DNA from: Diphasiastrum complanatum | Lineage: Eukaryota > Streptophyta > Lycopodiopsida > Lycopodiales > Lycopodiaceae | Reading direction: 5' to 3' | Assembly: GCA_029204225.1 (NCBI GenBank) | Contig: CM055096.1 | Coordinates: 34,857,143-34,921,142, forward strand | Length of the DNA stretch: 64,000 nucleotides | Shown here: one piece after another, positions 1-10,897 of the stretch | Layout of the letters: each line of letters starts with the position of its first letter | Position numbering within the stretch: the first letter of the stretch is position 1 | Position numbers and translations under genes: made by a program | The notes under the pieces: generated by a model | What the model saw: the letters and a program-made list of their open reading frames with translations, nothing else | What the model was told of the DNA's origin: nothing | Databases searched by the model: none

Positions 1-2380
1 CTAGCACCACTTTTTGTTGTGGTGTGGTGTTTGACCATAAAATGAGAAAACTTAGGATTTCCAAAAAAATTTGGGCGAGGCCCGGAGGTGGCCCTCCCAA
101 AGACCATTACTTAGTACACTGGAATCATTGTTGTGATCTTAGATTCGTGTCCAAAACGTCTCCTTGAGAGTTCTCCCCAACTCATCTTACGACCGTGAAA
201 GGTTGGGGCATCATATTAACAAGTGCCTTTTCCCTCTGTCTCTGCAAAAAGATTTTCATGACATTGATCATCTTCTTACTTCAATTCAAGCCATTGCTAT
301 TGTCCTATAGGCTGAAGTGTACGTCCTGTATTGAGGATCCAAATTGATCCTTATGTGTAATGAGGGTTTAAGGAAGTTATCAAGTGAAACATTACCACTT
401 GAAGAATCATGCCATGATCGATCATTAACCAGAACAAATCTATCATGCTTGAATGTGGTCCATCTAAAAAGGGGTAGAAGGTCACCTTGCAAAGATGATC
501 CTTCCTTGTGGGTCTGTAAAACCACAAATCAAATCCTCAGGCTTAATGTCTTCCATTCACAACCAAAGAAAGAAGGATGCAACTTCTTAAGCTAGCTCTC
601 CACATCTTTACATCAAGCTTGATTTTAGCTCTGAAGGTAGCATGCTATGTGAAATAAATAATGTATTCCAAGAAGAGGTGTACAGGGGTTTCAAAAAGGA
701 AGCTATGACAAAGAGAATTAGGGACAAAAAGGAGGACAAAGTGGTGAAACTTGTGATGCATTCATAAAATGTGGCACATAATTCATAGAGTGTGTAGACC
801 ATACGTTCTTATTGACATATCTCTTGAGGGGTGCATGCCCTTGCAACTAATCTAATTTTGTACTACTTAGAACTAACACATCCTACTCAATGTCATGATG
901 GTAAAGCTCATGTTATTTCATAGTGAATTTTTTTGTATCAAAGTTATAACTTTTTCTATTTTTATGTGTAGTTTTTAGGTTCTTTGAAGTCTATTTGAGT
1001 ACATAATTGCTCATGCATATTGTATGTTGTGTATCTCTTGGTACTTTTGTTAATGTATTATGTTCATTGAGTCTACTTGTGGTTTTTTGTTTCCTTTGGT
1101 GTGGGTTTTTTAAATTTTTGATTGTTGACTGTTGTTTGTTTCTTAGTCAGCATCGGGTCCACCCAAGGAAATCCGGATTCTTCGAAACCTAGATACCAAA
1201 TGGTGCTTGGGTACTTATGTGACAATTTTTTTCTCTACATATTATTGTTTTGACATTGATCTTTTAAGTTTTTTTTTTTGTCACATTTATGCTTCTTCTA
1301 AGCTCTATCTCATAACATCATTGACTTCTCAGCTTTAATTTGTGAATTTGGAGATACGACGATCTCACAAATAGATACATACAAGTTCTAAGTTGCTCCA
1401 CTAACATAGTCGAGACCTCTTTTTGAAAGGTGCTATGCAAGAATCCCCTTCAAAATGAGGTTCGGAGAATGCTTTCAAGCATCTAGATCCAAAATGGAGA
1501 AAGGAAAAAATAAAATTTTGAATCTCAAAATTTGGAAGGTCTGGATTGTAAGTAGATCTTTCATGATGGCTAATAGTAAGAAAATTGTGGATTAGGTTTG
1601 AATTTGGACAATGGACTTTGATGCACAAAATCCAAAAGCATCCCTAGCAAACAAATCTTGTCTTTGTCATAACTTGAGTATACAATTCTAATTCAAATGA
1701 AATAGGTTGCCATATTGGTGCCTTGATGTAGAGAAGTGAATATTCACTTAGACCTTATACATAGTACTTCAAAGTATACAGTATAATATTTTCTTATTTG
1801 ACCAAATAATTGACTTGATGATAACTTGAGTAATAGAGATCCTGTTGATGAAATTTTTGATGCAACTACAAGAGCACCATATAGCACCCATAGTGATGTT
1901 GTTAGAACTTCAAATCATTGCCAAAAAGTCTGAAATAAATGACTCTAATATAAGTTGAAAGTTTAAGCCTTTGGAAAACCTTAATTCTTATTGATAATTT
2001 TGAAAAGAAACTGCCTGCTCCTGAACAACTTGATGCTAGAACACCCCACCCCCCCGAAAATGAATTTGATAGAACAAAATATGATCACTTTGCAAGAAAA
2101 TCAGGGCCAAAACTTAAAAATCCCCCTTCATCACCTTGGCCACCCCGTCCTCCACTCTTTCTCTTTCTACCTAGTCATGATTAAAAAGAAAAATAAAAAT
2201 AATAATATATGTAGTGTCCCCAAGGCCCAAGTTATAAGGTCTTGATATTAATGGATCAGTAATGAAAACATGGCTTTAGAACATTTACGTAAAGATCAAA
2301 TGGTAATAAAAATTGTAAAGTTATAACATGGGGCTCAATGCCCTAGATAATGCCTATGTAATATTGAAAACTTATATAAT

Positions 2381-2382
<2 letters not shown>
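1..2382. other. AT-rich stretch with no recognisable gene
   Basis: Both strands carry only short reading frames (under about 85 codons) with no domain I recognise and no LTR pair or primer-binding site. The composition is AT-rich, like the transposon debris elsewhere in the window. Old decayed retroelement sequence is the likeliest content, but I cannot assign a family. Confidence 0.5.

Positions 2383-2447
<65 letters not shown>
2383..2447. repeat. (AC)n microsatellite
   Basis: Uninterrupted AC dinucleotide tract of about 65 bp (32 repeats). On the other strand it gives a meaningless Cys-Val run in a reading frame, which is not a gene. Tracts this long and pure are usually polymorphic. Confidence 0.97.
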
Positions 2448-2449
<2 letters not shown>

Positions 2450-5287
2450 GAAATGTGCATGTATGTATGTGTAAGTGAAATGCCAAACATTTTTTGAAAT
2501 AATGAGAATGAGTTTCTACCTATTAGAAATCTGCTTGTATTTTTTTTTTCTCTAATGTTACATGACATTTGTGCATATAAGCATATAAAATTCATTTGAG
2601 CTATTGTGCTAATGTTGGGAATTATGGTGCATGTAGGATGGAAGAATTTGGAAAGAACGAATTGCGGCCAATGCAAGGAGGCTGCAAGAATATTCATTCT
2701 TAAGAGAAAATAGTGTTCCTATACGTCGTCGAGGTCATACATTTTCACATGAGCATGTTATGCTTCCATCATGTAGTGCTCCTGAGAAGGCCCTTTTGAA
2801 ATTTCTTGAATGATTGACATATTCTTATGAAGTTAAAAGTCTATAGATAATGTGGGTATCAACTCGTATGTTAGTAGTTTTTCGTTCAGAAATGCTTGTT
2901 GAACTTGAGAATGTTTCATTGCTATGACCATATGATGGACCAATCCAAGCTTTATATGTGGCTATTATTTGTTTGTTTCATGATGATATTGCCATTTCGA
3001 AGGTAGTGTGAAGCACCTAATATGGAGGTACAAAGTCAAAAATTCTATAAAACCATCAATAAACTATCATCAAGATTTTCTTGTATATTGCTGCAATTAT
3101 CTATGATTTCATTACATCATTCACATTTGACAATTAGTTTTCTTGGTCACTAAGCATAGAATGTGTTCATGATAATACTAAGAGGACATGTACAAAGCTT
3201 CATTGTATTGTAGATCCATGCATTTTCTCCATATCATGATTTTGCCACTAATGATGTGAGACTCCATGAGGCACTTAAGTGCAACCATTTTTATCAAGAG
3301 GTCCATGATGCTTTTGAACAATGTTCTATTATGTTGCAATCCTTTGTGGGAGTGAGTGATGATAACTTGCATCGCAAAGCACATAAAATCCAATGCATGA
3401 ACCTATTTCAATAGAGTAGGCAATAAAATATAATAGACGAGCGTTCACATCACCAAATACTTGGGGCTATTTTTTCACTTTCATAGAAGCTCGATATGTG
3501 CATCTCTATGTCATCTTTAGTGATGTTGAGACTCTCATTCCCACTCAAGATCATCCCCCACTGAACTCCTTGCACATCCTCATATGAGAAACCTACTTCA
3601 TCTTAGATTGGTGACTCAAGAAACTGTTTCAGCTTGTTGAGTTAGTAGCACTTTCATTTTTATTTATTTTTAACTTTCTTCAATCAAATATGTGTTGCTT
3701 AGCAGCATGCTTTCCTTTTCATATGGAATGAGATCAACTTAGAAACACCTTAATGTCCTCAAAAGCACAAATAGTTGAATAGTGATATTTAAATTTATTT
3801 GTGCCTCTCCAATGTCATCAGTCACAAGTGTGCTCCACGATATGCTTAGAGAAAAAAATAACAAGAAGATCAACCCTTCATGGGTTGTTCATTGCTTTTA
3901 AGTTACTCATGCCCAATCTTATTTTTATTCACGTTGTGGTACTTTTACGTACATGAAGATTTACTTCATTTGTTCTTTGGCTTCACATGCAAAAATCTTT
4001 CCATCTTATTGATCATTTCTTTCACACTACTTACATATATGACTATTTAATATAATTACAAGCATTCAATAAATGAAATTTGATCCCTCAATTTTGAGTG
4101 AAGGGTGCATAATTCATCAAGAGTAAAGTTGGACCATACATAAGGCATGACTAATAAAATCTAGGAACTCTTCTTAGCCTACAACTATACTGTAATAACC
4201 TCCTAGAACTACTCATGAATTTTGCATGCTCTATTGACCCCCTTTGCAAGTTCCATATCAAGCTTGTTGTAACGAGCATGGTTTGCTTGCACTACTTTTT
4301 TATTTTAGAGAACTACCTCAAACTGTGTTCAACCTGGTCAACTCAAACTCAAAGGGCTTTATTACATGTTCATATTGCACTTACGGTGTTTTCACACACA
4401 AGCCTAAGGTATGTCTACTTGTCAAAAAACCGAACACTCATTGGAGAGAAAAGATAGGAAGGCCATTACCAAATTTCACATAAGAAAGCAAAGGCCCCAA
4501 TCTGATAGATGACTTGCCATAAAAAAATGCCAACTTGGGGTGAGTGAAGATGCCGGACACTACACCCTGATATCTCCACTACCGCAGGGCCACTATTCTT
4601 TAGGAGACCTTGAGATTTTAATTAATGTGATGATGTTGGTTGTTGTTGGATAGAGGAGAGAGAACAAAGGCCCACCAAGCCTATGTTTTGCAGGGTGGGT
4701 ATCTACTTTTTGTGTGAAAAGTGAAGATTCAAAGAAACTTTCAAAACTAAAGACTTTACTCAATCGAAACGGTGCTACAAGGTTTTCTAAAATAATAAAA
4801 TTTCAATTGGAAAGGCTAAAATAAAAATACATATATATAAAAGGAAAATAAGTTTGGAAGGGCTAGGAAGGTCTCAAAATGCAAGCCAAGAGACCCACTA
4901 TGCACGTTTGTGTGAAATGGGAATGAAGAAAGATGAAAAAAATGGAACAAATGAGGGGCGTATGTGTGACTCATCGTCAGTATTGTGCCCCCTTGTGTGT
5001 GAAAATAGCTTTAGTCATGAACTTCTACAAAACCTAGTAGATAAGTATGTATGTGGAAACTTCTGGCAATGTTGTATTTAGCAAGCCACATTAAAGTATA
5101 ATGAATAGTAAATACCATCTTGTCTCTTTTGAAGTAAAGTTGTGTCTGTATCCATCATCTGCCAACAAGGCTTATCTAGAAACTCCCTTGCTATAATGTT
5201 TCTCACTTTGATACACCTTCAAGCCTAATGTTATTGTGAGGCAGATCTTGCATAATTAGATTTTCACAGTGACAAATAAAATTGTTT
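2448..5287. other. Intergenic stretch, nothing recognised
   Basis: No reading frame here shows a domain, and I see no terminal repeats. Reading frames of 70-80 codons around 3,178-3,393, 4,215-4,483 and 4,854-5,081 look like chance frames: their composition is skewed and they have no recognisable motifs. Confidence 0.45.
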
Positions 5288-5402
5288 CATTATTTCATGT
5301 CACCCAACGGGGTTGTCTTAGTTGGTTAGCTTGACATCCAAAGTTTCTTTGGTCTCAGGTTCGAGCCTCCCCTTGGAAACCAAGAAGCATTATTTCATAT
5401 CA
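5288..5402 (+). mobile_element. tRNA-derived SINE with target-site duplication
   Basis: The core (5,303-5,387) has a pol III A-box-like sequence at about 5,313-5,328 and a B box, GGTTCGAGCC, at about 5,358-5,367, spaced as in a tRNA. The core is bracketed by direct repeats of 15 bp, cattatttcatgtca at 5,288-5,302 and cattatttcatatca at 5,388-5,402, differing at one base. That is the target-site duplication expected of LINE-mobilised SINE insertion. It is not a working tRNA gene: no cloverleaf closes and the ends are not paired. A short SINE, or the 5' part of one, fits best. Confidence 0.6.
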
Positions 5403-5831
5403 AAAGTGAATCCAAGCCCAACAATAGCCCGTTCCAAACTATCATTGCTCATCATGACCACCAAGATCATTGACTACTACCAATGATAATCCAAACAAGC
5501 ATATTTTATCTTGCCAATAAGACTATCAATTGCATAAAAGCTATGTCTTGGCATCAATGCATTTCTTTGCAAGAGTGAAAAATGATGCAATTGTTAGTTT
5601 TTATTGTGTAGTGCATCTTTTGAATGTCCATAATCCAAAAATATATGTGGAATACCACCAAAACATATTAAAAAAATTAGTAGTTGAAGGCTCATAAACT
5701 TACTCTCTATGGATCCATTTACATTTGTTTACAATCCATGTTTGTCAAATTCTAAGTGAATTGCATTGTTTGCACTTACATGGTATCTTGTCATTGTAAT
5801 CCTTTTGAAACTTAATCACCATTGCAAGATC

Positions 5832-5832
<1 letters not shown>

Positions 5833-5871
<39 letters not shown>
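5833..5871. repeat. (AC)n microsatellite
   Basis: Pure AC dinucleotide tract of about 39 bp with no gene context. The flanking 5,403-5,832 and 5,872-6,219 hold nothing else I recognise. Confidence 0.95.
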
Positions 5872-5873
<2 letters not shown>

Positions 5874-6219
5874 CATCCACTTCTTTCTTATCTTCTTTGT
5901 TGTCCCAAAATGTCTATTGGAAAAAACTAATGATGAAAATGAGCTTATTTGTTGCTTATTGCACATTCTCCTTTCTCATTCCTATTTAGCATGAAATTTG
6001 AAAGTTCTCTTTTTATTTTCTTTATCACATTGACATGGGACTATTCTAACACTTGCAATTCAAAAGAAATGTCATAGCCAACATATACAATATGGAAAGA
6101 CAATAGTTTTTCAAAAAAATTAAAATTAGCATATTAAAAATTCCAAGCAAATCTCTATAAAGCATAGACTTCTTATATCTCCTATCTCATAAATGTGTCC
6201 AAAAATCCCTCCGTACTTG

Positions 6220-7200
6220 TTGACGATTTTCTCTCTCACAATCGACTTAGAGCTCTAGACCAGTTCAAAGTTGCCATTTTTGAAAAAAAAAAATGCATCT
6301 TCCTAGCTCACAGATGATGATCTTCCATCTTCTTTCTTAGAGAAGATGCTTGCACTATTACCATCAATGGTAACATTATTACCTTCCATGCTTTGATCAA
6401 CTCCTTTTCTTTTAACACTTTTCTTGTGTATTCAACCCCCTCTACCACCGCGTCTCCTTTTACTTTGAAGTTGGATCTTTATTGGTTATTTTCTACTCCA
6501 CTATCCCAAAATGATTTTCTCTCCATCTCTTTTTCCCTCTCTATTGATGAGCCCCACTCTTCGTTCAAATCTATGCTTCGAGGAAAAATCTATGGGAGGC
6601 CCTTAATTTCTTTCTCGTCACTTTTTCTCAATGCCATATGCTTTGTTGAGACTTCTGAACACTTCTCTTCTTCACTCTCTCAAGGGCCCATCAAACTCAT
6701 TCCAACAACGGACTTTCCTATATCCATATCCAACTTTAGACCTCTCTCCATGCTCAATTCTTTCTAAAGATAATTGCCAAAGCCATAACCAAAAGCTTTG
6801 CTCCTCTTCTCCCCTCCCATTTATCTCCCAACCAGTTGGTTTCTTGAAATAAAGATCCTCGCTCAACAATATCCTTAACGTCTAGTCGGTAGTTGATTCT
6901 TCTCTTTGGTTGAACTACTCCTCTACATTACATAAATTTGGACTTGATAAAGGCTTTGACAAACTCAACTAGAATTACATTTATTCTCGCTGTAAATCCT
7001 TTGGATTCTTGCATGTCTCATTCACCTCATTCATTCTCTACTCCCTACCCTACTGCCACCTCCTCCATTCACTTTCAAGGAGTTCTCTCTTCTGCATTCT
7101 CAAATTCTTGTGTAGTTAGACAAGATGCCTTCTTTTTTCTAACCTTTTCGATATTGCCATTGCACGGTTGACTTTCCATATCTTGAATCTCAATTCCTCC
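6220..7200 (+). pseudogene. Decayed LINE (non-LTR retrotransposon) reverse transcriptase
   Basis: Fragments in shifting plus-strand frames follow the order of a plant LINE reverse transcriptase. Around 6,340-6,430 is the pre-RT linker. At about 6,690-6,770 comes the finger motif, readable as FPISISNFRPLSMLNS, matching the family's SDFRPISLLN. Near 6,935-6,975 is the catalytic motif A region, readable as DLIKAFDKLN after a one-base shift. Near 7,110-7,165 is a degraded RQGCPLSP-like stretch. Many stops and small shifts mean it cannot encode an enzyme. No poly(A) tail or duplication marks the ends, so the boundaries are approximate. Such an enzyme would normally copy LINE RNA into nicked DNA. 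Confidence 0.6.
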
Positions 7201-8941
7201 TCTGCATTTTATTCATTCATTTTTTAACATGTCCTTGTTGATTTTGTGATTATTGTATCTTTATTTCTAAATTTCATAAATCCTCAGTTTCTCTTCTCAT
7301 CACTAAAGTCTCCTTGTTTTGTTTGCATTCTCTATGCTCAACCCCAAGAACTCTTATCTCCTTTTTCTCACACATGAAGATTATGCACCCTGGTGCTATA
7401 ATCTTAAAGTCGTTATTCTTCTTGTCGCTCAATTTTCAAACATCTTCGCCTCCAAACTTCTCTTTTGAATAGATATGCTATGTTTTTGCTATGTCATTAT
7501 GTTAGCTGAATTTTTGTCACCAAAAATCGGGCTAATGGGACAAGGATTTTCACAAAAATTCTAAATACATATTTGTATATCAGCAAAATTGCATAAAATC
7601 GGGCACAAAATGCCGATAGAAGAGGTCCAAGCCTGCTCTGAAAGTGGCTGTTTTGATAGTTAGAAAATAGCCCTTTATAAAGGTTTCAGGCATTGTCGAA
7701 AAAATTTGAAAGATGACGAATTTTGTAGACCGAGCATAGAATGTCGGTTTATCTAGAAATAGGTCCCACCTTTCAAGACTCTCATATTTGTTTGGATCTT
7801 GGTTATCTTCCTTCAATCTTCTGGTAGCAATTTGTTATGGAGCCCAATTGTGAATGGAGGTTGTTTAGTGGAAGCTTTGCATTAGTTGAGTGAGGTATCT
7901 CCATTGAGTAAATGCTTTTGGGTGAATAACAAGCATGAACATTTTGAGAAAAACACCCTTGTAGTCCTTAAGCAATGTTAGTTGTTTCTCTTGAGTGGTT
8001 GTTGAGATTGCTTTGAGAAGAAAGTAGTGTGGTTGTAGAGAGGTTTTGTGAGAGTGAGGATGCAATCCAATATTTTTTTTTGCCCTTGTGTAGGGAGACC
8101 TCATGGGTTTCATAGTTTAGTTGGTGTGAGATATCACGAGTCATGCTTATGTTGTAAGAGCCAATGCTTTGAGGGAGCCATTGTTTTGTTTTGAGGTGTC
8201 ATTGTTCGTGATTGTCATGAGACTATGGGGAGCTATCTTTACTGAAACTGAGTTGGTGAGAATTGCTGTGAAAACCATGCTTACTACGTTACTATATGAG
8301 CAAGGAAGCCACTATTTCATACCTATGGACTTGTCTCTATCATGAGAATGAGGATATGCAATCCCATTCAAAGACTCCATTTGCTAACATATGAGCAGTA
8401 TGATCAATAGCATCGTGACAATATGAGACTAGCTATAGAGAGCAGTAGCTACAATTTCAGCATACATCCTTCTGTTTTGAGCTAAGAAAGATGCTGCTTA
8501 ACAGAGGTTGTATTGCCTCAAAAGCCTCAATGCTCTGTTTTCCAAGTTTTTGTGATTCCTATTCAGAGACGCTTAAAAACCAAGGATCCCCCTTTTTCCT
8601 CCCAGAACTGGTCTGTAGAAGTAAATCGACTGTCGTACGAATTCATAAGCTTAATTTTTGAGGATTGCCTCTCAAACTGATGGCCAAAAGATTTTCAATT
8701 ATGGCAGTATATTGAGACGTGCCTCCTCCACCTCAAAGAAGGCAGGGGATGGAGACCAAAGATCATCATCATAGAAGTTGCAGGCCTGTAAATAGACAAA
8801 CTGAGAGATTACGCAAGCACAGACCAGACCCTTTTGCGGAATTCGTTAAAGGAAGTAGACTTAGCAGCAAAAGTAAAAAGCTTACTTCAAATCCAACTCT
8901 CGATCAATCGTGGTGCTCAACATTCAAAGGAGTAAAGTAAG
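7201..8941. other. Stretch without recognised genes
   Basis: No domain or terminal repeats seen. A plus-strand frame at 8,719-8,940 (73 codons, rich in Arg, Lys and His) ends right at the GC-rich hairpin that follows. I do not recognise it and would not call it a gene without transcript support. Confidence 0.4.
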
Positions 8942-9030
8942 GGGGAATGCCCCAGGGCGGGGGCCTTCCGGGTTTTGAGGCAGCCGGGGCGCCTCAAAAC
9001 CCGGAAGGCCCCCGCCCGTGGGCCTTCCCC
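8942..9030. repeat. GC-rich near-perfect hairpin
   Basis: A perfect 27-bp inverted repeat (8,955-8,981 against 8,991-9,017) is separated by a 9-nt loop. The pairing continues outward with a few mismatches to about 8,942 and 9,030. The element is strongly GC-rich in AT-rich surroundings. Its RNA would form a stable stem of nearly 40 bp. It could be the foldback core of a small non-autonomous transposon, a small-RNA precursor or a transcription-arrest hairpin; the sequence alone does not decide. Confidence 0.9.
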
Positions 9031-9067
9031 TGCATAAAACACTTGCAGGTCTTTTTTTAAATTTTTT

Positions 9068-9136
9068 TTTCTATTTTTAAAAAGTCGACTTCCAAAAATA
9101 GCAAGTTGGATTTGTGCGACTTTTTAAAAATAGAAA
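9068..9136. repeat. AT-rich 20-bp inverted repeat
   Basis: A perfect 20-bp inverted repeat, 9,068-9,087 against 9,117-9,136 (core ctatttttaaaaagtcg), surrounds a 29-nt spacer. A partial third copy of the arm lies near 9,172-9,185. It directly follows the GC-rich hairpin, so the two may be parts of one foldback element. Confidence 0.85.
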
Positions 9137-10099
9137 GTGCACATTATGAAAACGTAAGGTGATTCTTAAACTTTTTAAAAATAGCAAAAGTACATTACAA
9201 ATCTGTAATGTATTCATTGCTCTTATAATTTTCAAAAGTAAAAAAATTTGCCATTTAAGGCAATTTTCAAATGAACTGCAAAAAAAACTGCAGGTTTTTA
9301 CGCATTGAAAATGAGCTAAATCATTATATCAAGCTTCTAATAGTATGCATGTGGGTCATTAGATTATATAGGCGTATGTGTAACAATACTCACCATTACG
9401 GCTTCTATGAGATTCATTACGGGACAAGGAGGCAGAATGCTAATAATTATACTCACATATTTGGGTTTTACAACATAAAGACTTTTTTTAAAATCCGTAC
9501 AGCTTGTATGCTTCATGATGCTAATACACAATATAAAAAGACGTTTCGCATTAGAATCTTCATAGACTCATTTTTGCATGGAAAACAAAGTCATTAAGTC
9601 GATGCTTTACTATATTAGTGCATCTTTGATGTTGATGTCATATCACTGTCGACCCTCTTGAAACATAGAGGAGACTTTATACTCGGTGAGAGTCAAACAC
9701 ACCTCCCGAGTTAGGAAAGAACTTATTTGTCACTACATTGACTAGAACACCCTGCTAGGCCATCTGTTGAAACATAGTGATATGCATAGATTTCACACCG
9801 GATTGTGCTTGGTAATGATATGTCTTGAACAACTCCTCAAAATTGTAGCCTTGACTTGGTACTTATGGACTCTATGCTTATGACTCGTTGAAAAAAGCCT
9901 AGGAAATCCTTATGGACACACCCCCCATGATCTAGAGGAAGGATATACTACATTGATTCCCAAGAACCGTAACCCATGCTCTTTTGACATGCAGAGATAC
10001 AAGTTATGATGCAACTCTCAGTTTGGATGAATATCCGACGAGACTATGACCTTATAGAAACACTCTCTAAAAGCTATTGTAGTAGATTGAAGATCAAGT
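9137..10099. other. Stretch with one unrecognised 108-codon frame
   Basis: A plus-strand frame at 9,271-9,597 would give a 108-residue basic protein rich in Tyr, His, Asn and Ile. It has no signal peptide, membrane span or motif I recognise, and is more likely chance. The rest, up to the gypsy relic, may be decayed upstream pol but gives no readable motif. Confidence 0.3.
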
Positions 10100-10201
10100 G
10101 TCAACCTTATCTCCACTACGTTGTACAAGAAATGGGGTCTACAGGGCCTGAAGGCTGTCATAGTTTCTTGAATGGATTTAGTGGCTACAATCAGGCAAGA
10201 T
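10100..10201 (+). pseudogene. Ty3/gypsy reverse transcriptase, left part
   Basis: Reading plus, the end of this stretch gives EGCHSFLNGFSGYNQAR, matching the conserved gypsy RT block around (Y/H)SFLDGFSGYNQ. The frame stops at the edge of the inserted Copia element at 10,202 and resumes at 16,360 with IAPKDQHNNAF, so the two halves were one gene before the insertion. Upstream sequence is too decayed to follow. As a relic it has no coding capacity. Confidence 0.8.
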
Positions 10202-10883
10202 TGTAAAAATTACAGCAAATAAGGATCCTAAAACACTTGAAATGATGAGGGAAACAATAGCTTATGATTTCATAAGATTAGCACAAGTTGAACCATCAAA
10301 ATCCATCAAAAATCTATGCTTGAACCTCACTAAATGGCCCAAATTCTTGAAGAAGGCTTCACACGTGTGAAAGTACGGCCTCCCACAGTCTGAGTACTGT
10401 ACACCAGACCTACATTCAATCCTATAATCATTAGTAATCACAAGTACTCAAACAATTATGAACATAGAGAGCAATTGCACCATTATGAGAGAAAAAACAT
10501 GAAATTGCTTGATTGATTTTGGTGAGATATCATCACCTATATATACATGATCCATCACGGTTTTGGGCAGGTATGAGTAGCCCTAAACCTATCCCTAATG
10601 CTAATTTTGGTGGATCTTTCATCCCTACCAAGTTAGGGTTGGAATTTTGGAGATCCCTCAACAATGCAAAAATTACCAAAAATAGCTCCTATTTTTTCTC
10701 CCTCGTATCTAAGCATAATTTGGACTCATTCCAAAGGTTCTAACACTTAGGTCTACTTGAGAACATCCTTATGAATGGAATCCTATGCTATTTGGCACGT
10801 GTGACAAGCCACATCATGACCATCTAACTATTTACAAGTCATATGACCAAAACTAGTCAAGCTAGAATTGTGAATTTTTAACA
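10202..10883 (-). repeat. Copia 3' LTR (682 bp)
   Basis: Direct repeat of 15,678-16,359, identical at all but one position by eye. On the minus strand it starts TGTTAAAAATTC and ends AATTTTTACA. A TATA-like stretch, GTATATATAGG, lies on the minus strand at about 10,537-10,548, giving a plausible U3 promoter. The polypurine tract (minus strand GTGAGGAGGAG) abuts it at about 10,884-10,894. Confidence 0.95.
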
Positions 10884-10897
10884 CTCCTCCTCACTAT

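Noticed and set aside
2335-2697. 120-codon minus-strand frame with a Cys-Val run
   Set aside because: Created by the (AC)n tract; no domain on either side.
5303-5387. tRNA gene
   Set aside because: A and B boxes are present but acceptor and anticodon stems do not form; flanking duplications point to a SINE.
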